A stretch of DNA of 64,000 nucleotides, taken from NCBI GenBank assembly GCA_037137575.1, contig JBAXKB010000002.1, positions 1 through 64,000 of the forward strand, in the 5' to 3' direction. Source of the stretch: UBA5976 sp037137575. GTDB taxonomy: Bacteria; Actinomycetota; Actinomycetes; S36-B12; UBA5976. This document shows positions 16,940 through 26,531 of this stretch, piece after piece. The notes below the pieces were generated by a model. The model worked only from the letters and a program-made list of their open reading frames with translations. It did not search any database and was not told the origin of the DNA. Made by a program: the position numbers and the translations under genes. The stretch's first letter is position 1, and each line of letters starts with the position of its first letter.

Positions 16940-17467
16940 ATGGTTGCTAGAAATAACGAAAGCGCAAACGCCGAACATCTACTTGCAGAGATCGCACAAG
17001 TTATTGATCTTGCAAAACACCGTAAACCGAAAGTTTTTGAAACACTGCCCCTTGAATGGGCTCCCATTAATGGCAGCAGCGCGTTAGCCTACGCACCACC
17101 AGTGCCGCATTTGGTCGCACTCGATGAAAGCGAACATCGACATACATCAAAATCTGAATTGCCATCGGCGCATCAGTGGTCCATTCGACTAGTCCACGGG
17201 CTAGTGGAAGTTATGAATGGCCTACGCCCAGCTACACAACTGACTCGCTGGTTAACTTTTGAAGTTTTGAATCAAGTGAAGAATCACATCTACGCAAACG
17301 ATATGCGCCGATTGATTGTGCGTAGCGTCCACGTATCAGAACCTGACGATGGAGTGGCAGAAGTGTGCGCCGTTTTCGGAACACCAAACAGGTCTTACGC
17401 ACTGGCAATGCGCCTAGAAGGTATTGACGGCAGATGGCGAGCAACTCAACTCACCTGGGGAATGTAA
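16940..17467 (+). CDS. Rv3235-family protein
   Basis: 175 aa. The start ATG at 16940 has a strong AGGGGGAA site; a TTG seven codons earlier has none. The core LVHGLVEVMNGLRPATQLTRWLT and the later WRATQLTWG are the hallmarks of the Rv3235 (DUF6459) family, found next to secA in many actinobacteria and without known function. The first 80 residues are variable. It ends exactly where the convergent secA begins its stop codon (17467/17468). Confidence 0.75.
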   Translation: MVARNNESANAEHLLAEIAQVIDLAKHRKPKVFETLPLEWAPINGSSALAYAPPVPHLVALDESEHRHTSKSELPSAHQWSIRLVHGLVEVMNGLRPATQLTRWLTFEVLNQVKNHIYANDMRRLIVRSVHVSEPDDGVAEVCAVFGTPNRSYALAMRLEGIDGRWRATQLTWGM

Positions 17468-20188
17468 TTAGTTTTGGTTTGGATTCCCGTGACACTTCTT
17501 GTACTTCGAACCAGAACCACAAGGACATTCGTCATTACGACCAACGTTTGCATAGGCATCTGAGCCAGGCGCAGCTTTAGCTACAACTTCGCCGGTCTCA
17601 CTCGGCGCTGAGTAAGTTAACGGCCTGCTTGCAGCCGGGGCTGGCGCACCCTTAAGCAAACTAACTGGTTCATCATTGTCATCCTTGGCAATTTCAACAT
17701 CAACTTCTGCGTTGAAAACGAAGCCAACAGTTTCTTCCTTGATGGAATCCATCATGGCAACGAATAAGTCGTAACCTTCACGCTGATACTCCACGAGTGG
17801 ATCGCGCTGAGCCATGGCTCGCAGACCAATACCTTCTTGCAGGTAATCCATTTCATAAAGGTGCTCACGCCACTTGCGATCGAGCACGCTTAAGACAACA
17901 TTGCGCTCAAGCTGTCGCATTGCTGGAGCTGAGAGTTCAGTTTCCCGATTTTCATATGCTTTGTGGACATCTTTTAAAACGGTTTCCAAAATGTACTGGC
18001 CATCTAACGAGGCAACATCGCCGCCAGGTCCAGCAATTAGATTTTCCAAGGAAATTCCAACTGGGTAAAGTGTGCCTAACGCAGTCCAAAGTGTTTCTAA
18101 GTCCCAATCTTCGGGATAGCCTTCAGCAGTTGCCTCTTTGATGTAGGCAGATACGGTGTCATCAACAAAGCTCAAGATTTGATCTTGAACATCGTCACCA
18201 TCTAGTAACTGAGCTCGTTCTGCATAAACAACTTTGCGTTGTAGGTTCATAACTTCGTCATACTTCAAAACATTTTTACGAATTTCAAAGTTCTGGGCCT
18301 CAAATTGTGTCTGCGCAGATAAAATCGCTTTGGTCACCATGCCAGCTTCAATGGGTACATCATCAGGAACATTGAAACGTTGTAAGAAGCCGTTAACGCG
18401 ATCACCTTGGAACAGGCGCATCAAGTCATCTTCCAGAGATAGATAAAAGCGGGTTGCGCCCGGGTCACCTTGGCGTCCAGATCGGCCGCGTAACTGGTTA
18501 TCAATTCGGCGAGACTCGTGACGCTCGGTACCTAGAACGTATAGGCCACCGGCAGCTACGACTTCTTCATGCTCTGAAGCAACTGCGCTCTTAGCAGCAG
18601 CAAGCGCACCAGGCCAGGCTGCTTCATATTCTTGCGCATTTTCAACCGGACTCAAACCTTGCTTTTCCAAAGCTGATGCAGCTCGGAACTCTGGGTTACC
18701 ACCCAAAATAATGTCGGTACCTCGACCAGCCATGTTGGTCGCAACTGTTACTGCACTCTTGCGCCCAGCTTCAGCCACAATGCTTGCTTCACGCGCATGT
18801 TGTTTGGCATTCAAAACTTCGTGCTTAATGCCAACGCGGGTAAGTAAACCCGAAATTAGCTCGCTCTTTTCAACACTCGTAGTACCAACTAGTACCGGTT
18901 GCCCGGCCTTATTGCGCTCGACGATGTCATCAATTACGGCCGTGTATTTCGCTTGCTCGCTTCGGTACACCAGGTCGGACTGGTCCAGACGAAGCATTGG
19001 CTTGTTGGTTGGAATCGGTAAGACATTTAATTTATAAATCTGGTTGAATTCCGAAGCCTCGGTCATTGCTGTACCAGTCATGCCTGAAAGTTTTTCGTAC
19101 ATGCGGAAATAGTTCTGCAAAGTAACCGTCGCCAGGGTTTGATTCTCGTTTTGAATCACTACACCTTCTTTGGCTTCAATTGCTTGGTGCATTCCTTCGT
19201 TGTACCTACGCCCCGACAAGATACGACCCGTATGCTCGTCAACAATTAGAACTTCACCTTGCATAACGACATAGTCGCGATCACGTTTGAAAAGATTTTC
19301 TGCCTTCAGTGCATTATTCAAGTATCCAACAAGGGGGGTGTTTGCAGATTCGTAAAGATTGTCGATGCCAAGCCAATTTTCGACTTTCTCAACCCCAGAT
19401 TCGAGGATGCCAACAGTGCGCTTCTTCTCATCAACGTCATAATCCTGTTCGCGAACTAGACGGGGCACTAAGCGAGCAAAATCGGTGTACCACTTTGTCG
19501 GCAAATCTGCTGGGCCACTGATAATCAAGGGAGTACGAGCTTCATCAATCAAAATCGAGTCAACTTCATCGACCACAGCGAAGTTGTAGCCACGATGTAC
19601 TCGTGATTCTGGATCCCAAGCCATGTTGTCCCGCAGATAATCAAAGCCAAATTCATTATTAGTGCCGTAAGTGATATCGGCCGCGTATGCGACTCGACGT
19701 TGTTGTGGTGTCATTTCTGCCAAGATGCAGCCAACTGTTAGCCCAAGAAATCTATGAACCCGGCCCATCCATTGCGAATCTCGCTCGGCGAGGTAGTCGT
19801 TCACTGTGACAACGTGCACGCCTTTACCAGATAAAGCATTCAAATAGGCAGGCAAAGTTGAAACTAGAGTCTTACCTTCACCGGTTCGCATCTCGGCGAT
19901 GTTTCCTAGATGAAGCGCTGCCCCACCCATTAGCTGAACGTCGTAATGGCGTTGCCCAAGTGTGCGCTTAGCCGCTTCACGAACTACCGCAAAAGCTTCA
20001 GCCATTAAATCATCTAACGACTCACCTTGTGCCAAGCGTTCTTTAAACTCGGTGGTCATGCCGCGCAGTTCATCATCAGTTAGGGAACTTATGTGCTCTT
20101 CAATCGCATTTACTTGCTTAGCCACAGACTCAAGTGTGCGTATCATTTTGCCTTCACCGGCACGCAATAACTTGTCTACTAATTTCAC
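17468..20188 (-). CDS. secA: preprotein translocase ATPase SecA
   Basis: Motor that drives unfolded preproteins through SecYEG. 906 aa. It has the Walker A-containing MRTGEGKTL near residue 100, the DEVDSILIDEAR box, and a C-terminal zinc-binding tail (C888, C890, C899, H900). GTG start at 20186-20188 with an AAGGAC site. Only one secA is seen here; its closeness to an Rv3235-family gene matches SecA1 of mycobacteria. Complete and ordinary. Confidence 0.98.
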   Translation of the reverse strand: MKLVDKLLRAGEGKMIRTLESVAKQVNAIEEHISSLTDDELRGMTTEFKERLAQGESLDDLMAEAFAVVREAAKRTLGQRHYDVQLMGGAALHLGNIAEMRTGEGKTLVSTLPAYLNALSGKGVHVVTVNDYLAERDSQWMGRVHRFLGLTVGCILAEMTPQQRRVAYAADITYGTNNEFGFDYLRDNMAWDPESRVHRGYNFAVVDEVDSILIDEARTPLIISGPADLPTKWYTDFARLVPRLVREQDYDVDEKKRTVGILESGVEKVENWLGIDNLYESANTPLVGYLNNALKAENLFKRDRDYVVMQGEVLIVDEHTGRILSGRRYNEGMHQAIEAKEGVVIQNENQTLATVTLQNYFRMYEKLSGMTGTAMTEASEFNQIYKLNVLPIPTNKPMLRLDQSDLVYRSEQAKYTAVIDDIVERNKAGQPVLVGTTSVEKSELISGLLTRVGIKHEVLNAKQHAREASIVAEAGRKSAVTVATNMAGRGTDIILGGNPEFRAASALEKQGLSPVENAQEYEAAWPGALAAAKSAVASEHEEVVAAGGLYVLGTERHESRRIDNQLRGRSGRQGDPGATRFYLSLEDDLMRLFQGDRVNGFLQRFNVPDDVPIEAGMVTKAILSAQTQFEAQNFEIRKNVLKYDEVMNLQRKVVYAERAQLLDGDDVQDQILSFVDDTVSAYIKEATAEGYPEDWDLETLWTALGTLYPVGISLENLIAGPGGDVASLDGQYILETVLKDVHKAYENRETELSAPAMRQLERNVVLSVLDRKWREHLYEMDYLQEGIGLRAMAQRDPLVEYQREGYDLFVAMMDSIKEETVGFVFNAEVDVEIAKDDNDEPVSLLKGAPAPAASRPLTYSAPSETGEVVAKAAPGSDAYANVGRNDECPCGSGSKYKKCHGNPNQN

Positions 20189-20421
20189 TTGCAGTCCTTT
20201 TGGTTGACGTTGCTTCGTAACGGTTCCACTGCCGCAGAATCCGAAGATCCGCTAACTGTTTCCCTATCTTTATCGTAGGTCACCAGTAAAGCACCCGAGA
20301 ACCCGAACTCGGTAGTTAAGAAATTGATAAACATGGGGATTAGATAACCTAGAGTTCGGGTAAAAATGTGTTACTTTCAAGTGCGAGCAGTTCTTCCCTA
20401 ACCACTGTCAGTAAAGGAATT

Positions 20422-22470
20422 ATGTCTAATTCACGACGACTAATTGCGCTAATAATGGCGCTTTACTCGTTATGCGCAACGACTACTGCGCCGGCAGATG
20501 CGCAGGTAGTTCCAAATCAGATTCATGCCAATTCTTCGGTTTCTCCTAGCCCCAGCCCCAGTATTAGCACTAAGCCAGTTCCAGCAGCTTTCGCTTTACA
20601 TGGCGCGGGTTTTGGCCACGGTATTGGACTAAGTCAGTACGGGGCGCAGGGCATGGCCACCGAAGGCGCAACTGGCGAAGAAATAATCGAACACTATTTC
20701 CCTGGCTCATCGCTAACTCCAATGCCGATGCCAAGCAATCTTGTGGTCGGGCTTTTGCAAGATCGCACAGGCGAAGACCGCCGGTTCATCGCATTACGAA
20801 GTGAAAGCGTAGGCGGCAAGGGCAAGGGGCTAACTGTGATGTTGGGGACTTCGAAAGTATCGGTAGCACCAAAAACCGTTATCACATTTGGCGTACTTAA
20901 CAACCAAGTCGTCGCCTATGGACCTGACGGCATTTATCAAGATACAAACAAGAAAATCATTAGCGCGCCAACAGTTAACATCACTTGGGGTAAACAAGTA
21001 CTTGGCACAAAAATTTCTACAGTTGCCAATGTCGCGTCAGCAAATTCAAGTGCCACCGCAATTTCGAACTTAGGTGGGGATTGCACAATTGATAATTGCT
21101 CGCACAGGTTTAAGTACGGTTCACTGGCGATCTCAGCATATGCAAGTGGGACACTAAACATCACAAATACACTTCGTCTGACCGATGAATATTTGTATGG
21201 TCTTGGAGAGATGCCGTCATCTTGGAAACCTGCTGCGCTCCAGGCTCAAGCTATTGCTGGTCGCTCGTATGCCTACATTAAGTACCAGGCGAAACCCAAA
21301 GCTCCTTATCGAAGCCAATGTGCGTGCCAAATTTATGCCACAACAGTTGATCAAAATTTTGTTGGCTTTGCAAAAGAGTATGCAACGGCAGGCAGTAATT
21401 GGGTAGCAGCCGTCGATGCAACAACAACTGATGTCGCAGTATTTAACGGCAAAGTTATCGAAACCTTTTTCTCATCCTCAACTGGCGGCTACACCCAACC
21501 CCTTACTGAAGCCTGGGGAACCAGCGGTTATCCGTGGCTAACAAAAGTTGATGACCATTGGTCTAAGGCATCAACAAACCCGAACTCCAAGTGGACCTCA
21601 ACAATTACGCAGGCCAACTTAGTTGGCAAACTTCGCGCAGCGGGGGTAAATGTAAAAGATGTAGCAACGTTTTCCGTAACCGATCATTATGCAAGCGGCG
21701 CAGTAAGTGAGCTCTCAGTGGTGGACTCAGCAGGCCGGGTCACGGTGATCAGTTCTATCCCCTCAACATTGCGACCAGCGGCGCCCAACATTAGCCCCTC
21801 TGGTCTGCGAAGCATATTTGGCTTGAAATCTACCTACATCAGATACATTTCGGCTAGCGCCAAAAATATCTCGGGTGCCTCAGATAACCCTCCTGATGTT
21901 TTGCAAATTTTAAATGTTGGTAGATGGCCAGCTGCTGTTGGGTTACCGGGCAGTACCTTTGCCATGAGCGGGGACATCAAACCAGTTCAGATGGGTGTGA
22001 CACTAACTCTTTCGGATCTTGTTGACGGAAAGTGGACCGCCATCGCCAGAACTGAAACTGACATCTCTGGGCAATGGCAACTCAACTACCCCGCAGTACC
22101 TGTTGGAGAACACCAATTAAGAATCATGGCAAAAAATTCAGTCAGCACGATACGGGCTTTTAGTCTGCCAATAAAACTCAGTAGCACGATCAGTTTGGCA
22201 TCTAGAGTGCGGTTTAAAAAAGCTGGATCTACTGCCAGACTTTCGGGCGGAATAACGCCAGCGACAAAGTCTATAAATGTTTACCTGCAACGCAAATATC
22301 CCAAGCGTGGTTGGGTGTTGATTGCTAAGACAACAACTGACTACTTAGGACAGTTCAGTTTCCTAACAAAAGTCGGTGCCAAGAAATGGGATATTTTGTA
22401 CCGAGTGAATGCCTCGAACTCATCCTTGGGTAGTGCAACAAGTGCGCCGGTTACTCTAACCGTTCGATAA
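20422..22470 (+). CDS. secreted SpoIID/LytB-domain protein
   Basis: 682 aa from the ATG at 20422, supported by an AAAGGAAT site; an earlier in-frame ATG lacks one. A signal peptide (about residues 1-28) precedes a SpoIID/LytB domain: GAGFGHGIGLSQYGAQGMA, EYLYGLGEMPSSWKPAALQAQAIAGRSYA and FFSSSTGGYT. SpoIID is a peptidoglycan lytic transglycosylase that cleaves denuded glycan strands. The last about 200 residues resemble two beta-sandwich repeats. No other sporulation gene is present, so a cell-wall remodelling role is inferred. It is divergent from secA. Confidence 0.85.
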   Translation: MSNSRRLIALIMALYSLCATTTAPADAQVVPNQIHANSSVSPSPSPSISTKPVPAAFALHGAGFGHGIGLSQYGAQGMATEGATGEEIIEHYFPGSSLTPMPMPSNLVVGLLQDRTGEDRRFIALRSESVGGKGKGLTVMLGTSKVSVAPKTVITFGVLNNQVVAYGPDGIYQDTNKKIISAPTVNITWGKQVLGTKISTVANVASANSSATAISNLGGDCTIDNCSHRFKYGSLAISAYASGTLNITNTLRLTDEYLYGLGEMPSSWKPAALQAQAIAGRSYAYIKYQAKPKAPYRSQCACQIYATTVDQNFVGFAKEYATAGSNWVAAVDATTTDVAVFNGKVIETFFSSSTGGYTQPLTEAWGTSGYPWLTKVDDHWSKASTNPNSKWTSTITQANLVGKLRAAGVNVKDVATFSVTDHYASGAVSELSVVDSAGRVTVISSIPSTLRPAAPNISPSGLRSIFGLKSTYIRYISASAKNISGASDNPPDVLQILNVGRWPAAVGLPGSTFAMSGDIKPVQMGVTLTLSDLVDGKWTAIARTETDISGQWQLNYPAVPVGEHQLRIMAKNSVSTIRAFSLPIKLSSTISLASRVRFKKAGSTARLSGGITPATKSINVYLQRKYPKRGWVLIAKTTTDYLGQFSFLTKVGAKKWDILYRVNASNSSLGSATSAPVTLTVR

Positions 22471-22476
22471 TTTTGG

Positions 22477-22830
22477 TTATTGGCTTTCTTTAGCTAGCCG
22501 CGCTTCAGCGATGAACGACATAAGTGGAACAGTGCCTGCCAACATCACTAAGAGCATCTTTGTTAACTTCCAATTGCGTTTTGTTGACAAATTGAAAGTT
22601 GCAATCAGGTAGACCATGTACAGGTAACCGTGCGCCATCCATAATTTTGCATACCAAGTGGCACTCGCAAATTCAGGGTTAGTGGTGTGCCGCAGAACCA
22701 AGGCAATCGTCGCGCTAACTAACGCAGCACCAACAATGAAAGCCATGTACTTATAGAAAGTCCATGCGTTACCGAAAAATTTCTTAACTTGTGCGTCCGA
22801 CATAATCCAAGTTTGCTGCATGTGCGGCAC
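22477..22830 (-). CDS. DUF3817 integral membrane protein
   Basis: 117 aa with three predicted membrane helices (around 28-48, 65-82 and 92-110) and the DUF3817 pattern AKLWMAHGYLYMVYLIATF. The GTG start overlaps the stop of the upstream SURF1 gene (TAGTG), suggesting coupling; the ATG at 22801-22803 (MSDAQVKKFF) is an alternative. Function unknown; in actinobacteria it is often near respiratory-chain assembly genes. Confidence 0.8.
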   Translation of the reverse strand: MPHMQQTWIMSDAQVKKFFGNAWTFYKYMAFIVGAALVSATIALVLRHTTNPEFASATWYAKLWMAHGYLYMVYLIATFNLSTKRNWKLTKMLLVMLAGTVPLMSFIAEARLAKESQ

Positions 22831-23552
22831 TAATTCACGCTAGACACTTCATCGCGCACAATTCGAATCCAAATCAGCGAAATCAACAAGGCAAAGAAAA
22901 TCCAATTAAACGTATAAAAGACGTTAAGAGTTCGTAACCCATCTTGCGTGAATGCTTGCCGCGATGGAATTACCTGCACCAGAGTCCCATTATCTTTCGT
23001 CTCCACTATGAAACCATCACGGATATCAGTGTCTATGTGGGTTAACAAAAATTTAGTGGTAACAAGTGGCGAAGCATTTATCGCTTCTAAATTTGGCGCA
23101 TCTTCGCCAGACTGGACTACTCCGATAACGCTTGCTCGGCCAACTGCCGCTGGGAACCTACTCCCTGAACTCTGCCAGCCACGAACCACGGCCACGCTGG
23201 TTTCATCTCTTAGCTTGAGGAAATCTACTACCCAGCTTCCCAATTGCGTTTGCGTCGACGGTTTTGCGTTCGCAAGCAACTTGCGACCATCTACTGGACG
23301 ATTGGGCAATCGAATACGACCATTTTGTTGCCACGTGCCACTGACCTTCGTCAATTGTCCAACAGATGAGGGTGGCAAAAAATCTCTTGGCTTACTCAAG
23401 TTTTCAAAAGCTATCGGCTTTGAAACCGCTATCGCTTGTCGAGAGTAATGTGCTCGTTCCCACTGCCAATGACTAAGCAACAAGCAAGCGGCTATAAGAA
23501 GTAGAGCAAGCGCATGGATCGCTAACAGGTTCGCCAGAAAATATTTGCGCAC
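22830..23552 (-). CDS. SURF1-family cytochrome oxidase assembly protein
   Basis: 240 aa. One membrane helix at each end (residues 6-26 and 213-232) with an external domain between, as in SURF1, which helps insert heme a into aa3-type cytochrome c oxidase. Visible family features are LLLSHWQWERA near the N terminus, the internal VVRGWQSSG and the C-terminal NVFYTFNWIFFA. The GTG start overlaps the upstream gene's TAG stop (TAGTG), and its own stop overlaps the downstream start the same way. Confidence 0.85.
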   Translation of the reverse strand: MRKYFLANLLAIHALALLLIAACLLLSHWQWERAHYSRQAIAVSKPIAFENLSKPRDFLPPSSVGQLTKVSGTWQQNGRIRLPNRPVDGRKLLANAKPSTQTQLGSWVVDFLKLRDETSVAVVRGWQSSGSRFPAAVGRASVIGVVQSGEDAPNLEAINASPLVTTKFLLTHIDTDIRDGFIVETKDNGTLVQVIPSRQAFTQDGLRTLNVFYTFNWIFFALLISLIWIRIVRDEVSSVN

Positions 23553-23746
23553 TACTCATCAGTTTTTTCGAAATTAACGCGCTTGAGATGCCGGTTCAAA
23601 CTAAAGAGTAGGACTACTAAGCCAACAATCAAGAAAGTTAAAATCACGCCATACCAAGCACCCGGTTGCACTCTTGAACTATCAAAGTCAGTAGGACTCG
23701 GATGAGGCGATGGGGAAATACCTAAAACTGGAAAAAATCGGTACAC
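23552..23746 (-). CDS. small single-span membrane protein
   Basis: 64 aa, GTG start. The Pro/Ser-rich N-terminal 30 residues are followed by one membrane helix (YGVILTFLIVGLVVLLFSL) and a basic tail (NRHLKRVNF), giving the tail a likely cytoplasmic location. It sits 6 bp after mca and overlaps the SURF1 gene by one base. Similar small proteins occur in other actinobacteria at this place. No function known. Confidence 0.65.
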   Translation of the reverse strand: MYRFFPVLGISPSPHPSPTDFDSSRVQPGAWYGVILTFLIVGLVVLLFSLNRHLKRVNFEKTDE

Positions 23747-23752
23747 GTTTAA

Positions 23753-24649
23753 CTATCCCCTTAGGCCGAAAAATAGATCTTGTTCAATTGCATCAGTTTC
23801 TGGTAAATCTAGTCGACTAATTGCTAGTTCGAAATCTTCAGTCGGCCAAAATTCGCGTTGGAGTTCTAGCGGCACCCCAAACCACATACCGTCAGGATCA
23901 ATTTGTGTCTCATGAGCTAAGAGCGCCTGATCTCGTACTTCAAAATATTCGGCTACCGGGATGCGGGTAGTAACTCTGCCCCACATAACATCAACTTCAT
24001 CCATCCGTTCAAGCCAATCGACATATGGCGACTCGAGACCATTAGCTAAACATGCCTCGTGCAAAGTGCGGATTCGAGTCTGGGTGAATGTGAGATTGTA
24101 ATAAAGTTTGGCAACTGCCCAGGGAGCTTTGTCTGAGAGGTAGCTTTCACTCGCTGCATGTTCGAAGGCATAAACAGCCACTTCGTGGGTGCGGATGTGA
24201 TCTGGATGTGGGTAACCGCCGTTTTCGTCATATGTCGTCATGACATGTGGGCGAAACTCCCGAATCAATTCAACAAGCGGAGCTGCTGCCACTTCAATTG
24301 ACTGTGCTGCGAAACTATCTTCTGGTACTGGTGGTTTTGGATCACCATCAGGAAAACCCGAATCAATGAAGCCGAGCCACTGATGTTTGATACCGAGTAT
24401 CTGCGCAGCACTGTGCATTTCATTCTTACGAACTTCTGTTAGTTCACGATCACCTAGGTCAAAACTTGCATTGAGAATATCCCCGCGTTCACCACCTGTG
24501 CAGGTTGCCACCAGAACTTCAACACCTTGTGCGACGTACATAGCTGTTGTTGCTGCGCCCTTACTTGACTCGTCGTCAGGGTGCGCGTGTACTGCCAAGA
24601 GACGTAGCGGCTCATTGGCTTCTGGGAAGGTGATTTCAGGTGCGGACAT
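23753..24649 (-). CDS. mca: mycothiol S-conjugate amidase
   Basis: 298 aa from the ATG at 24647-24649. Zn-dependent LmbE/PIG-L family hydrolase with AHPDDES near the N terminus and HPDHIRTHE in the middle, which supply the metal ligands. Mca cleaves mycothiol conjugates of toxins, releasing a mercapturic acid for export; MshB is the close paralogue in mycothiol synthesis. The neighbourhood (divergent DUF4307, greA) matches mca of M. tuberculosis. It implies that the organism makes mycothiol. Followed by the small membrane protein and SURF1 operon. Confidence 0.88.
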   Translation of the reverse strand: MSAPEITFPEANEPLRLLAVHAHPDDESSKGAATTAMYVAQGVEVLVATCTGGERGDILNASFDLGDRELTEVRKNEMHSAAQILGIKHQWLGFIDSGFPDGDPKPPVPEDSFAAQSIEVAAAPLVELIREFRPHVMTTYDENGGYPHPDHIRTHEVAVYAFEHAASESYLSDKAPWAVAKLYYNLTFTQTRIRTLHEACLANGLESPYVDWLERMDEVDVMWGRVTTRIPVAEYFEVRDQALLAHETQIDPDGMWFGVPLELQREFWPTEDFELAISRLDLPETDAIEQDLFFGLRG

Positions 24650-24686
24650 ACCTATATTCTCTAACACCGCCTATTGTGGAATTACC

Positions 24687-25166
24687 ATGACCGAGCATGT
24701 CCAATTACCCGAACATCTGCACGCCAGATATGGGCTAACTATTTCCCGATGGCCACAGCGTGTGGCGAGCAGTTTGGTCGTGTTAGCAATCTTGGGGTTA
24801 ATCGGATTTACCCAATATCGAGCCGCTAATCCAAGTATTGAAGGCGAACTTGTTGCATTCAAAGTGATTTCTTCAACCCAAATCGACGTGAGTTGGAAAG
24901 TTCAGCGCAAGCAAGGCCAGGAAATCTATTGTGCCATTCGGGCCCAAGATATCCACAAAACAGATGTTGGTTATGCGATTGTTCGCCTGGCCCCTGGCGA
25001 GAAGATTAGCCAAGCCCAATACTCAGTTACGACAAACGGATCTGCAGTACTTGCTGAGGTGCTTGGTTGCGGTGCAACCAAACAATTACGAGTCCCGCCA
25101 GCTAATTTCCCACCAGGCGTGCAAATTCCCGAGCAAAAGTCGCCAGGGTTCACACCAAAGCCCTAA
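24687..25166 (+). CDS. DUF4307 membrane protein
   Basis: 159 aa from the ATG at 24687. A short cytoplasmic N terminus (LPEHLHARYGLT) precedes one membrane helix (about 28-48) and an external beta-rich domain with two cysteines (YCAIRAQD and EVLGCGATK). DUF4307 proteins lie between mca and greA in many actinobacteria; function unknown. Only 37 bp separate it from the divergent mca start. Confidence 0.8.
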   Translation: MTEHVQLPEHLHARYGLTISRWPQRVASSLVVLAILGLIGFTQYRAANPSIEGELVAFKVISSTQIDVSWKVQRKQGQEIYCAIRAQDIHKTDVGYAIVRLAPGEKISQAQYSVTTNGSAVLAEVLGCGATKQLRVPPANFPPGVQIPEQKSPGFTPKP

Positions 25167-25185
25167 AAACTTGTACGCTTTTGCA

Positions 25186-25668
25186 ATGACTGAAACTTGG
25201 CTAACTCAAGAAGCCTTCGATCGCCTCAAAGGCGAACTTGAAAATCGAAGCGGATCGCTGCGCGAAGAAATCAAAAATCGCATTGCTGCAGCCCGTGAAG
25301 AAGGCGATCTAAAGGAAAATGGCGGTTACCACGCAGCTCGCGAAGAGCAAGGAAAAAATGAAGCGCGTATTCGTCAGTTAGCCACAATGCTAGAGAGTGC
25401 AATTATTGGTGTTCCCGAAATCGAAGAAGGCAAAGTTTCACAAGGCATGATTGTGACTGTTAATTTTCCAGACTTGGACGATACCGAAACTTTCTTACTT
25501 GGCTCACGCGAAGAAGCGGCCCACACTGCAATTGATGTTTACTCCCCAACTAGTCCCCTTGGCGCAGCTGTACTAGGTCAAGAAGTTGGTGCACAAATCA
25601 GTTATGAAACACCAAATGGCAAGTCACTAAAAATTAGCATTGTCAGCGCTGAGTTGTACCTAGGTTAA
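25186..25668 (+). CDS. greA: transcription elongation factor GreA
   Basis: 160 aa. It stimulates RNA cleavage by backtracked RNA polymerase. The N-terminal coiled coil carries the acidic tip region (AAREEGDLKENGGYHAAREEQ) and the C-terminal FKBP-like domain has GSREEAAH and SPLGAAVLGQEVG. No ribosome binding site; TACGCT (25174-25179) ends 6 bp before the ATG, so a leaderless mRNA is likely. Its TAA stop shares the palindrome TTAA (25665-25668) with the convergent ABC permease stop. Confidence 0.95.
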   Translation: MTETWLTQEAFDRLKGELENRSGSLREEIKNRIAAAREEGDLKENGGYHAAREEQGKNEARIRQLATMLESAIIGVPEIEEGKVSQGMIVTVNFPDLDDTETFLLGSREEAAHTAIDVYSPTSPLGAAVLGQEVGAQISYETPNGKSLKISIVSAELYLG

Positions 25669-26531
25669 GCCTTTAATCCACCGACGTTACGGGTCTTGAA
25701 TGCCCGAACCGCAAGTGGCGCGAAAATTGCTAAAAATAACAAGGCATACGCAAATGCCATCTGCACAGCATGGACCTCTGGAAAAGAATGTCCGGAATTT
25801 TCAAAAACTGGAATTGGATTTCCAAACAACTTGCGGCATGCAAGTGCTAAACAAGACACTGGATTCCACAAGGCAATCGGCTGCAACCATGAGGGCATAG
25901 TGGCAATTGGTGTGAACACATTAGAGGCGAATGTGAGTGGAAAAATCCAAGCCAACCCAGCGGTTCCAGCGACTTCTGGGCTTGGCATATGTAGCCCAAT
26001 CCAGGCGCCGATCCAAGTCATGGCGTAAGCAAAAGTTGCTAAAAGCAAATAGCCAAGTAGCGCATCAGCAACCGAACTACGAATCCGCCACCCAACAAGT
26101 AGGCCGGTAATCGAAAGAATTATTAAAACCAAAGTGTTCTGAAATAACGAAGCAAGTGTGTGGCCACCTAGCACTGCACCTGGGCGCATCGGCAACGAGC
26201 GGAAACGATCCATAATCCCGCGATTAGCATCTTCAGTTATCCCGACTGTAATGCTTGCTACCGCGAACATGACCGTTTGAGCAAAGATTCCTGGAATTAG
26301 ATACTCACGATAATCTGCGGCACTGCTCGCACCATTTCCGCTAAGAGTGATTGCGCCACCAAAGACAAAAGCGAATAACAGCACAAACATTACCGGCTGG
26401 ATCAAAGCGAAAAACAGTGATTCAGGGACGCGAGTGATTTTTAGAATGTGTCGTTTAGCTACGGCGATGGTGTCGCTGACTAGCCACCCGAATGTTGGTC
26501 GGTACTTCGTTTCGATCTCGGATGTTGTCAT
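25665..26531 (-). CDS. ABC-2 type transport permease (DrrB-like)
   Basis: 288 aa with about six membrane helices and the ABC-2 pattern ESLFFALIQPVMFVLLFAFVFGG near the N terminus, plus RGIMDRFRSLPMRPGAVLGG in the coupling region. It pairs with the ATPase encoded just upstream (4-bp ATGA overlap). DrrAB-type exporters move hydrophobic drugs or lipids outward; the substrate here is unknown. Confidence 0.85.
   Translation of the reverse strand: MTTSEIETKYRPTFGWLVSDTIAVAKRHILKITRVPESLFFALIQPVMFVLLFAFVFGGAITLSGNGASSAADYREYLIPGIFAQTVMFAVASITVGITEDANRGIMDRFRSLPMRPGAVLGGHTLASLFQNTLVLIILSITGLLVGWRIRSSVADALLGYLLLATFAYAMTWIGAWIGLHMPSPEVAGTAGLAWIFPLTFASNVFTPIATMPSWLQPIALWNPVSCLALACRKLFGNPIPVFENSGHSFPEVHAVQMAFAYALLFLAIFAPLAVRAFKTRNVGGLKA

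Noticed and set aside
20422..22470. Sporulation locus, because of the SpoIID domain
   Set aside because: No other sporulation genes are present; SpoIID/LytB proteins occur in many non-sporulating bacteria.
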